From Rickettsia conorii (lineage in GTDB: Bacteria > Pseudomonadota > Alphaproteobacteria > Rickettsiales > Rickettsiaceae), in the NCBI GenBank assembly GCA_020726135.1, contig DYTE01000003.1, forward strand, positions 1-44,559: a stretch of 44,559 nucleotides of DNA, given 5' to 3'. Positions 37,273 through 44,559 of the stretch are shown here, in pieces. The position numbers were made by a program, and so were the translations under genes. Each line of letters opens with the position of its first letter. The stretch's first letter is position 1. The notes under the pieces were generated by a model. The model did no database searches, was not told the DNA's origin, and saw nothing but the letters and a program-made list of their open reading frames with translations.

Positions 37273-39030
37273 TTAAGTAATTTTTTTTCTAACATAAGAA
37301 CCTGGTGCGTCTTCTATGTAATATAATGATTTATAATCAATAGATTTTTTAAGTTTATTACTATGTTCTTTTAACCATATTACCCAATTATCCCACCAAG
37401 ATCCTTCATATTGAATTGCATTCTTAAACCATAAATCATGGGAATTATCTATCAATTGATTAATAAAAAAATGATATTTATTCATGTTTGGAGAATTAAT
37501 AATACCAGCAACATGTCCTGATCCAGCGAGACAAAAACTTTTTTTTCCACCTAATAATTTCATACTATCATATACTGATTTCCATGGAGATATATGGTCT
37601 TCACTTGTCGCAATAAAAAAACTATCAATATCAATATTGCCTAAATTTATTGGTATATTATCAATTAATATACCACCATTTTTTGCAAGTAAATTTTTTA
37701 AATAAAGCTCTCTTAAATAATAATTATGCATTTTAGCTGGTAAATTTGTTGAATCTGAATTCCAATATAACAAATCAAATGGCACAGGATTTTTACCAAG
37801 CAAATAATTATTTATAAAAAATGACCAAATTAAATCATTGGCTCTTAACATACTAAAACTATTGGATAAATATTTACCATCAAAATATCCAACTTTATTC
37901 ATATTTTCTTCTATTTTATCAATAAAAATTTCATTTATAAATGAACCAATTTCACCAGGATTTGTAAAATCAAACATACTTGCCATAAAACCGGCACTAT
38001 TAATATAATCAATATTACGTGATTTCAAATAACTTAATAATATTGCAAGAAATGTTCCTCCTATACAATAGCCATGACAATTAATTTTTTTATAATTCAA
38101 CTCTTTTATTATATAATCTATTGGTTCTAAAATAGCTTTTAGAACATAATCTTCTAAACTTGTCTCCGAATATGTTTCATCTGGATTTACAAATGACAAG
38201 ATAAAAACCTGAAAATTATTATTTACTAAATACGAAACCATTGAATTATGCTGAGAAAGATCTAAAATATAATATTTATTAATGCATGGTGGAATAATTA
38301 ATATTGGAATTTCATAAGTTTTTTCCATTGGTTTATAACAAATTAATTGTACTAATTTATTTTGAAATATAATTTTACCTTCTGTCGCTGCTATATTTTT
38401 TCCAATTTGAAAAGCTTTTTCATCAGTCATTTGAATATTTAAAAAATCTCCTGATTCTTTAATATCATTTAATAAATTATCAAGCCCTTGAATAATATTT
38501 GCTCCAGATGTTCTTATTGTTTCTTTAACAACAACTGGATTTAACATTGGAAAATTAGAAGGTGCAAAAGCATCCAGAAACTGTTTTGTCATAAAATGCA
38601 AATATTGATTAAGTTCCGAATCAAATTTATATTGCTTTATATTTTTTTCTATCAATTCAGACGATATTAAATAAAATTCTTTTATAAAATGAAAATAATT
38701 ATTATTTTCCCAATCTTGATCTTTGAATCTTTTATCAAATTTAGATTCTTGCTTATCTTCAGTATGTTTCCCCATAAATTGATTGAGAGAATTATTGATT
38801 AATGTTTGATATTTATTAACAAATTCTAGATTTACTTCCATATATTTACATGGATCAGACATAAATTGTTGCAACATTTGAAGAAATATTTTTTTATTTA
38901 TATCTTCATCTAAGAATTGTTTAGAAATTATATTTCCTTTACCTTGAGATAAATATATTAATAATTCTTGATATTTTTTAGCAATTTTAGAAAAATTATC
39001 TACAATATTATTAGATTCTATTATATTCAT
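37273..39030 (-). CDS. phaC: Class I polyhydroxyalkanoate synthase PhaC
   Basis: It polymerises (R)-3-hydroxyacyl-CoA into polyhydroxyalkanoate. The lipase-like box is NCHGYCIGGTFLA with nucleophile C322 (C319 in Ralstonia). The aspartate is in TSEDHISPWKSVY and the general-base histidine in LAGSGHVAGIIN. The 585-residue length and an N-terminal domain of about 200 residues place it in class I. It begins 14 bases after murG and so sits at the tail of a cell-wall operon. Supply genes phaA/phaB are not in the window. Its partner for mobilisation, phaZ, is at 11.5-12.9 kb. Confidence 0.95.
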   Translation of the reverse strand: MNIIESNNIVDNFSKIAKKYQELLIYLSQGKGNIISKQFLDEDINKKIFLQMLQQFMSDPCKYMEVNLEFVNKYQTLINNSLNQFMGKHTEDKQESKFDKRFKDQDWENNNYFHFIKEFYLISSELIEKNIKQYKFDSELNQYLHFMTKQFLDAFAPSNFPMLNPVVVKETIRTSGANIIQGLDNLLNDIKESGDFLNIQMTDEKAFQIGKNIAATEGKIIFQNKLVQLICYKPMEKTYEIPILIIPPCINKYYILDLSQHNSMVSYLVNNNFQVFILSFVNPDETYSETSLEDYVLKAILEPIDYIIKELNYKKINCHGYCIGGTFLAILLSYLKSRNIDYINSAGFMASMFDFTNPGEIGSFINEIFIDKIEENMNKVGYFDGKYLSNSFSMLRANDLIWSFFINNYLLGKNPVPFDLLYWNSDSTNLPAKMHNYYLRELYLKNLLAKNGGILIDNIPINLGNIDIDSFFIATSEDHISPWKSVYDSMKLLGGKKSFCLAGSGHVAGIINSPNMNKYHFFINQLIDNSHDLWFKNAIQYEGSWWDNWVIWLKEHSNKLKKSIDYKSLYYIEDAPGSYVRKKIT

Positions 39031-39044
39031 TCTGTTTCTATTTT

Positions 39045-40136
39045 TTATTTAATTGTATGTTCTATTATATCAACTAGTGTTTTGCTGCCATCGCATCTTA
39101 TATTCAAAAGATTCGTAGTTGCTGATTTTAATAAATCTCTATTTTTAATTAATAATAGAATTTTAGCTGCTAATTTTGTGGAAGTAACTTCATTTTGTAC
39201 AAAATACCAAGAAGCTGATTTTTTTTGAAGATTAATTGCATTGTATAATTGATGGTTATCAGCTGCATGTGGATAAGGTATTAAAATTGAAGGCATACCG
39301 ATATATGTTAATTCAGCAATAGTACTAGCCCCTGCTCTTGATATAACAAGATTAGCTTCATCATATTCTTTATGAATATTAACAAAAAAATCACATAAAT
39401 TATAAGTAATATTTAAATTATCATATATTTTTTTAACATCTTCAAAATCATCTTGTTGAATTTGTTGGACTATATGTAATTTAATTTCAGGATTAGACTT
39501 TAATAAAATTTTAATTGTGTTTGGAATTAATGATGAAAATATTTTTGCGCCTTGACTTCCTCCAAATATTAATATTTTAAATATATCACTGTCCCAATTA
39601 TCTTTTGTTTTTATTTTTTTAATATTATCTCTTATAATATTACCAATAACTATAATTTTTTTATTATTTATTCCTGTAATATTTTTTGTATCCTTATCAG
39701 TTAAAGTAACCTTATAAGCAAATTTTGCAAGAAATTTATTTACTTTACCCATAAAACTATTTTGTTCATGTATAATTATTGGAATTCGCAAAATTAATGC
39801 AGCAAACATAGAAGGAAAACTAGGATATCCACCAAACCCTATTATTATTTTAGGCTTGATATTATGTAATAAAATTATTGACCGATAAATTGCTCTTATT
39901 AATGAAAGAAAAAACAAACATTTGGTAAGAAAATTGACATTATTTTTTTTTATATCAATTATATGATATTTTTCTACTGAATGATTAGTAAAATATTTTT
40001 TACATCGTTCATCAGTAATTATATGAACATCATAATCATGTTGAATTAATTCATTAGCTGTGGCGAGTCCTGGAAAAAAATGTCCACCTGTACCACCTGC
40101 TGCAATTGCAATAATATTTTTATTTAAATTATTCAT
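39045..40136 (-). CDS. murG: UDP-GlcNAc:undecaprenyl-pyrophosphoryl-MurNAc-pentapeptide GlcNAc transferase MurG
   Basis: It converts lipid I to lipid II at the inner face of the cytoplasmic membrane. GGTGGHFFPGLATANEL near the N-terminus and GGSQGAK plus VISRAGASTIAELTYIGMP, IPYPHAADNHQ in the C-terminal half are the donor- and acceptor-binding signatures. The 363-residue length is normal. Its ATG overlaps the ftsW stop by 4 bases. murC and murB, usual next genes in the dcw cluster, are replaced by phaC. Confidence 0.97.
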   Translation of the reverse strand: MNNLNKNIIAIAAGGTGGHFFPGLATANELIQHDYDVHIITDERCKKYFTNHSVEKYHIIDIKKNNVNFLTKCLFFLSLIRAIYRSIILLHNIKPKIIIGFGGYPSFPSMFAALILRIPIIIHEQNSFMGKVNKFLAKFAYKVTLTDKDTKNITGINNKKIIVIGNIIRDNIKKIKTKDNWDSDIFKILIFGGSQGAKIFSSLIPNTIKILLKSNPEIKLHIVQQIQQDDFEDVKKIYDNLNITYNLCDFFVNIHKEYDEANLVISRAGASTIAELTYIGMPSILIPYPHAADNHQLYNAINLQKKSASWYFVQNEVTSTKLAAKILLLIKNRDLLKSATTNLLNIRCDGSKTLVDIIEHTIK

Positions 40137-41260
40137 AGTAACTCTATATTTTGAATTTTATATTTATTTAACAATGTTTTTCTTTTAGTTAGTCCTAGTA
40201 CAATACCCATAGCTATTGATATTGCTATAGTAGAAGACCCTCCATAGCTAATAAATGGTAGAGTCATACCTTTTGTAGGTAATAAATTTAATGTAACACC
40301 TATATTGATAAATGATTGAAATCCTAACTGAGCGATTATACCAGTAACAGATAATTGTACAAATTTATCATCTTCTTTTGTTAATTTTATAAAAATTTTT
40401 ATTATTATAAATAAAAATAAAACAATGATTATTATGCATGTTAATGCTCCAAATTCTTCACCAGCTACAGCAAAAATAAAATCAGTATGAGAATCTGGTA
40501 AAACATGTTTAATTGAACCTTCACCTGGTCCTGTACCATAAAGACCTCCATTCTCAAAAGCTTTAATTGATTTTGTAATTTGATAATTTTCATTTTGAGC
40601 TGGATCTAAAAAATTATTAATTCTTTGAGTAACATGAGGAATATGTAAATATGATAAAAACAGTCCACCAAATAATATGACACTTAATATTATTATTAAA
40701 AAAATTGGTATCCCGGCAACAAAGAGTTGTAAACAAAATATTACAGTAATTGTAATTAACATACCAATATCTGGTTGAGTAATAAGAAGAAATGATATTA
40801 TTAAATATAATATTGAGCAAATTATAATATTGGGAATTATCTCTTTTGTAGATAATGATAATATCCATCCTATCATAGTAGCAAAAAATGGTTTAATAAA
40901 TTCAGATGGTTGAATTGAAATACCAAAAATACTCATCCATCTAACTGATCCTTTAATTTCATATCCAATAAATTTAACTAAAACAAGTAAAGAAAAACTT
41001 AATAAAAATCCAACTATTGAAAATCTTTTAATCCATTTTTTATTAAAAAGAGAAATGGTAAAAATAATAAATATCGACATTATTAAATAAATTATCTGTC
41101 TTTTTATGAAATAATTTTCATCCAATCCTATACGATTTGCAACAGATATACTTGCAGTAGTAACTAACATCATACTAAAACTAAACATAATAAATAATAT
41201 AATTATTATTTTATGATCAATTGTTCTCCACCATAATTTTATAAAATTATTATTTATCAT
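40133..41260 (-). CDS. ftsW: Peptidoglycan glycosyltransferase FtsW
   Basis: A SEDS-family polytopic septal glycan polymerase with about 10 transmembrane helices in 375 residues. QPSEFIKPFFA, TQPDIGMLI, GGLYGTGPGEG, DFIFAVAGEEFG and the C-terminal GMTLPFISYGGSS are the SEDS motifs; the aspartate in QPDIG is the catalytic candidate. It overlaps murD by 11 bases upstream and murG by 4 downstream. Confidence 0.96.
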   Translation of the reverse strand: MINNNFIKLWWRTIDHKIIIILFIMFSFSMMLVTTASISVANRIGLDENYFIKRQIIYLIMSIFIIFTISLFNKKWIKRFSIVGFLLSFSLLVLVKFIGYEIKGSVRWMSIFGISIQPSEFIKPFFATMIGWILSLSTKEIIPNIIICSILYLIISFLLITQPDIGMLITITVIFCLQLFVAGIPIFLIIILSVILFGGLFLSYLHIPHVTQRINNFLDPAQNENYQITKSIKAFENGGLYGTGPGEGSIKHVLPDSHTDFIFAVAGEEFGALTCIIIIVLFLFIIIKIFIKLTKEDDKFVQLSVTGIIAQLGFQSFINIGVTLNLLPTKGMTLPFISYGGSSTIAISIAMGIVLGLTKRKTLLNKYKIQNIELL

Positions 41261-42626
41261 ATTTAATTATATTATTTACTAATTTTTTAAATAAATCACC
41301 ACGTTCTTCAAAATTTTTAAATTGATCTAAAGAAGAACAGGCTGGAGCTAATAAAATATTTACATCATTCTCATAAATTCGTGCATCTTTGTAAGCAGTT
41401 TCAAATGCATTTTCTAAATTATCGAATATTTCATATTCTATAATATTTTCAATATCTTTTGCCATTATAAATTTATCTCTACCATATAAATATATTTTTT
41501 TAATTTTATTTGCGTAAATAGTTAGTGGCTTTATGGAATCGGCCTTTGAAATACCTCCAGCTAATAATAAAATATTTTCCAAAGATGCAATAGACATACT
41601 GGCTGCATGACTATTCGTTGCTTTACTATCATTATAAAAATATATATTTTCAATTTTATTTAGATATTCCATTCTATGTGGTAAACCTTTAAAATGAGAT
41701 ATGGATTCTAATATCAAATTTGTCTCTATAGACAAAATTTTTGCTGTAACATATGCAGTTAAAATATTTTCTGCATTATGAGAACCTTGTAAATGAATAT
41801 TATTTTGTATTTTATAATTTTTATTATCAAAATAATTATCAAACAAAAATTCATTTATTATAGATACTCCATTTTCTATCTTAGATTTAGTTGAGATAGG
41901 AATAATATTAAATATATTTTTATGTTTCTGTTCCTGAAATATCTCGTTTGTAATATTATTATCAATATTTATTATACAAGATGATGATTGATCTAAATTA
42001 TTATAAATTTTCTTTTTTGCATCAATATATTGTTCAAAATTTAGATGATGATCTAAATGATCAGGTGTTATATTAAGTAATGAAGTAATTTTAGGTTTAA
42101 ATTTATTTAATAATTCTAGTTGAAACGAGGATAATTCTATTATATAACCATCTTTATTCAAATCTAATTCAAAAATGGGAACACCTATATTTCCACCGAT
42201 TGCATAATCAATATTACAAAATTTTAATATGTGATGTGTTAGACTTGTTGCTGTACTTTTTCCATTAGTTCCTGTTATTGCTATAAAGATAGATTTATCA
42301 TTATTTTTATATTTATTAAGTAAAAAAAATAATTCTATATCAGATGTTATTGATATTTTATATGATTTCGCTATTTCATAAATTTTATGAGATGGTTTGA
42401 TTCCAGGACTAACTAATATTGCAGACAATCTTTGCCATCGTTCATCAAACAATTCTACTACATCATTTTCACCAAATTCACTTATAAAATCTTTTATTGT
42501 ATTTTCATTATCATCGAAACAAATTATGGATTTTAAGTTTGGTAAATATTTTTTTAATGATATATAAGATGATTTTCCAGTTTTACCAAGCCCAAATATT
42601 CCTAAGTTTTTTATGTCAAAAATCAT
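41250..42626 (-). CDS. murD: UDP-N-acetylmuramoyl-L-alanine--D-glutamate ligase MurD
   Basis: It adds D-glutamate to UDP-MurNAc-L-Ala in the cytoplasm. The ATP-binding loop is TGTNGKSTATSL (around residue 113). NITPDHLDHH, FKGLPHRMEYL, YNDSKATNSHAA and LLLAGGISKAD follow in Mur-ligase order, and the C-terminus carries LLAPACSSLDQFKNFEERGD. The 458-residue length is normal. mraY and murF, the usual upstream genes, are absent; an msbA-like gene lies 8 bases upstream. Confidence 0.97.
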   Translation of the reverse strand: MIFDIKNLGIFGLGKTGKSSYISLKKYLPNLKSIICFDDNENTIKDFISEFGENDVVELFDERWQRLSAILVSPGIKPSHKIYEIAKSYKISITSDIELFFLLNKYKNNDKSIFIAITGTNGKSTATSLTHHILKFCNIDYAIGGNIGVPIFELDLNKDGYIIELSSFQLELLNKFKPKITSLLNITPDHLDHHLNFEQYIDAKKKIYNNLDQSSSCIINIDNNITNEIFQEQKHKNIFNIIPISTKSKIENGVSIINEFLFDNYFDNKNYKIQNNIHLQGSHNAENILTAYVTAKILSIETNLILESISHFKGLPHRMEYLNKIENIYFYNDSKATNSHAASMSIASLENILLLAGGISKADSIKPLTIYANKIKKIYLYGRDKFIMAKDIENIIEYEIFDNLENAFETAYKDARIYENDVNILLAPACSSLDQFKNFEERGDLFKKLVNNIIKYDK

Positions 42627-42634
42627 ATTGCTAT

Positions 42635-44392
42635 TTATAATCCTGCAATTTCATTGTTATATAATTTATAATATTCTGATTTATTATTAAGAAGTTGATC
42701 ATGAGTGCCTTGTTCAAATATTTTGCCAGATTTCATAAATATAATATGGTCAAAGTCTTTCATATTGATTAAACGATGCGTAATAAATATATTAGTTTTA
42801 GATTGTCTAAAATCTTTAATATATTTCAGTATAGCTTTTTCAGATATTTGATCAAGCGAACTTGTAGCTTCATCGCAAATTAAAATATCAGCATCTTTTA
42901 ATATAGCTCTTGCTATTGATAAACGTTGTCTTTGTCCGCCAGATAATTTAAATCCACCACCACCTATCATAGTATTATATTGATCTGGTAAATTCATTAT
43001 AAAATCATGTGCATTAGCATGTTTTGCAGCTAATATTACGTCTTCAATTGTTGCATCGAAACTTCCATATGAAATATTTTCAAATATAGTTAAATCAAAT
43101 AATAATGTATCTTGAGTTATAATTGATATTTGTTCTCTTAAAGAAGTTAATTTGATATTTTTTATATCATATGAGCCTATCATAATATTTCCTGATGTTA
43201 CGTCATCAAACCTAATTAACAAATTAGCAATTGATGTTTTTCCACTGCCAGATGCACCTAAAAATGCTATAGTTTGTCCATATGGTATAATACATGTAAA
43301 ATTATTTAGTGCTAATTTTTTATCAAAACATAATACAACATTTTTAAATTCTATAAATAATCCTTTTATTTTAATATTTTGCGCATCATAGCAATCTTTA
43401 ATTTCTGGTTGAGTATCTAAAATAGTAAATATACGTTTTGCTGCAGATAAAGTTTCTTGCAAATTAGCATTTAATGAAATAAGACTTTTAAATGGTCTAT
43501 ATGTAGAAATAAAAGCAGTAATAAAAGCAAAAAGAGTTCCTGGTGTAGTTTTACCTTGTATAACTAATATTCCACCATATAATATTAAAAATGCCACAGT
43601 AAAACCACTTAATATTTCCATAGTTGGAGCAACTAAAGCATCAAATTTAGAATTTTTTTTATAAAAGTGCAAAATATTTTCAGTAACATGTCTAGCTTTT
43701 TTTATTTCATATCTTTCACCTAGAAATGATTTAACTATTTTAATTGAATTAAATACTTCATCTAATTTAAAAGTAAAATTACTTAATTCTATTTGAGTTT
43801 TTTCAGAAATTTCACGTATTTTTTTACCAAATTTTTGAATTGGATATAAAGCAACAGGAAATACTATAAATACTATCAATGATAAAGTAGAATTTAACAT
43901 TAGCATTAATATAATTAGAAAAGAAACAGATAAAAAATGTTTGGCACATCCAACTAGCAAATGTAAAGCAGCGCCACGCATCATTGATATGTCATTAGCA
44001 AAATTAGATATTAATCTGCCTGTAGATTGACTTTTAATAAATTTTACATCAGATATAAGCAAATGTTCATACATTTGCATTTGCATGTCTAATAATATAT
44101 TTTGTGCAACAAATTTTATTATATAAAATTGAAAATATTCACAGACACCTTTAATAGCAAAAGTTATCAATGTAAATAATGCTATAAAATATAACATATG
44201 CTCATTATGTTCCAAAAATATTTGGTCTATCATTGGTTGCACTAATTTTACAATATTTACAGAACATAGAGCTGATATTATCATAAAAAATATTGAAATA
44301 ATTATATTTTTATAGTAAGGTTTTACATAAATAAACAACATTCTTTTTAATAATTTTTGAGTAGAGTATTCGTTTACTTTTGTAAATTTCAT
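42635..44392 (-). CDS. MsbA-like ABC transporter (fused permease/ATPase)
   Basis: 585 residues: six transmembrane helices in the first roughly 300 residues, then an ABC ATPase domain with Walker A GASGSGKT (379-386), signature LSGGQRQRLSIARAIL, Walker B ILICDEATSSLD and switch histidine ITHR. The type is that of lipid A flippase MsbA; a general lipid or drug half-transporter is the alternative. It heads the run into murD (8 bases), ftsW, murG and phaC, an envelope context that supports a lipid export role. It starts 11 bases after the Rpn-type ORF on the same strand. Confidence 0.88.
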   Translation of the reverse strand: MKFTKVNEYSTQKLLKRMLFIYVKPYYKNIIISIFFMIISALCSVNIVKLVQPMIDQIFLEHNEHMLYFIALFTLITFAIKGVCEYFQFYIIKFVAQNILLDMQMQMYEHLLISDVKFIKSQSTGRLISNFANDISMMRGAALHLLVGCAKHFLSVSFLIILMLMLNSTLSLIVFIVFPVALYPIQKFGKKIREISEKTQIELSNFTFKLDEVFNSIKIVKSFLGERYEIKKARHVTENILHFYKKNSKFDALVAPTMEILSGFTVAFLILYGGILVIQGKTTPGTLFAFITAFISTYRPFKSLISLNANLQETLSAAKRIFTILDTQPEIKDCYDAQNIKIKGLFIEFKNVVLCFDKKLALNNFTCIIPYGQTIAFLGASGSGKTSIANLLIRFDDVTSGNIMIGSYDIKNIKLTSLREQISIITQDTLLFDLTIFENISYGSFDATIEDVILAAKHANAHDFIMNLPDQYNTMIGGGGFKLSGGQRQRLSIARAILKDADILICDEATSSLDQISEKAILKYIKDFRQSKTNIFITHRLINMKDFDHIIFMKSGKIFEQGTHDQLLNNKSEYYKLYNNEIAGL

Positions 44393-44403
44393 CTGTATAT
44401 TGA

Positions 44404-44559
44404 TTATAATTTTTCTATTTCTTCAACTGAAATACCAGTCGACATTGATATTATCTTAATGTCTATATTTTGACTTAGCAAATTTTTTGCAACTTCTATT
44501 TTTCCTTCTATTTTTCCTTCTATTTTTCCTTCTATTTTTCCTTCTATTTTTCCTTCTAT
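44404..44559 (-). CDS. Rpn-family PD-(D/E)XK transposase/nuclease, C-terminal fragment cut by window edge
   Basis: The last 51 codons of a minus-strand ORF are inside the window. They read five copies of IEGK, then IEVAKNLLSQNIDI, KIISMSTGISVEEIEKL and a TAA stop. Tandem E-G-K repeats followed by AKNLL...[I/L]S..TGLS.EEI..L is the characteristic tail of Rpn-family proteins. The catalytic core lies beyond the window. Together with the Rpn-type N-terminus at 1-43, both edges of the window fall in this gene family. Confidence 0.85.
   Translation of the reverse strand: MEGKIEGKIEGKIEGKIEGKIEVAKNLLSQNIDIKIISMSTGISVEEIEKL
44500..44559 (-). repeat. 12-bp tandem repeat coding IEGK
   Basis: Five exact consecutive copies of ATAGAAGGAAAA (minus strand), with a sixth half-copy (ATAGAA) at 44499-44494, keep the reading frame. 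The array continues past the window edge, so the copy number is a minimum. Because the unit is a multiple of three, slippage changes length without frameshift. Confidence 0.95.

Noticed and set aside
44500-44559. Regular short repeats at the right edge as a possible CRISPR array
   Set aside because: The units are 12 bp, directly adjacent without spacers, and encode IEGK in frame within an Rpn-type C-terminus.

Overview
The window is strongly AT-rich and carries an alphaproteobacterial housekeeping gene set of the kind seen in host-associated Rickettsiales or a related order. The pointers are the AT bias, a ProP-like MFS carrier, a stand-alone SpoT-type HD hydrolase, a DUF2608 protein, an FzlA-like GST, an alphaproteobacterial elongator tRNA-Met, and pieces of Rpn-family (PD-(D/E)XK) transposase genes. 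The assignment to Rickettsiales rests on gene content, not on a phylogeny, and is moderately confident.

Layout. Positions 1-2500 (minus) hold the first 14 codons of an Rpn-type ORF, then atpG and atpA. The usual atpH and atpD neighbours are missing. Positions 2.8-7.1 kb hold two small unknown genes, tgt, an MFS transporter and an HD hydrolase. A tRNA-Arg(ACG) is followed by dgt, argS and an HMG-CoA reductase with all four catalytic residues (7.5-11.4 kb). Next come phaZ (minus), der (plus), a coiled-coil unknown, an AsmA/DUF3971-like envelope protein, and a uracil phosphoribosyltransferase with an extra hydrophobic N-terminus (11.5-19.3 kb). alaS faces a DUF218-lipB pair. ftsH follows, behind overlapping sigma32-like and sigma70-like promoters, then rnpB with a clear promoter, an FzlA-like gene, def, fmt and a lipoprotein (19.7-29.0 kb). 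On the minus strand are YihY/BrkB, DUF2608, cysQ, a tRNA-Met(CAT) and rplM-rpsI (29.0-32.6 kb). A compact three-gene unit of unknown function at 32.9-36.1 kb looks like a GspL/PilMN plus GspM/PilO inner-membrane platform with a third unknown gene. A seven-gene minus-strand run follows: msbA-like, murD, ftsW, murG, phaC, DUF2335, rlmE. The window ends inside the 3' part of another Rpn-type gene with a 12-bp tandem repeat coding IEGK.

How the parts fit. Most genes serve translation (argS, alaS, tgt, def, fmt, rlmE, der, rplM, rpsI, tRNAs, RNase P), the envelope (msbA, murD, ftsW, murG, AsmA-like, DUF218) and ATP synthesis. phaC and phaZ give synthesis and mobilisation of polyhydroxyalkanoate. 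The least ordinary content is the HMG-CoA reductase, the 32.9-36.1 kb cluster, the N-terminally extended Upp, and the break of the ATP synthase operon beside an Rpn ORF. No CRISPR array, prophage or complete insertion sequence is visible.
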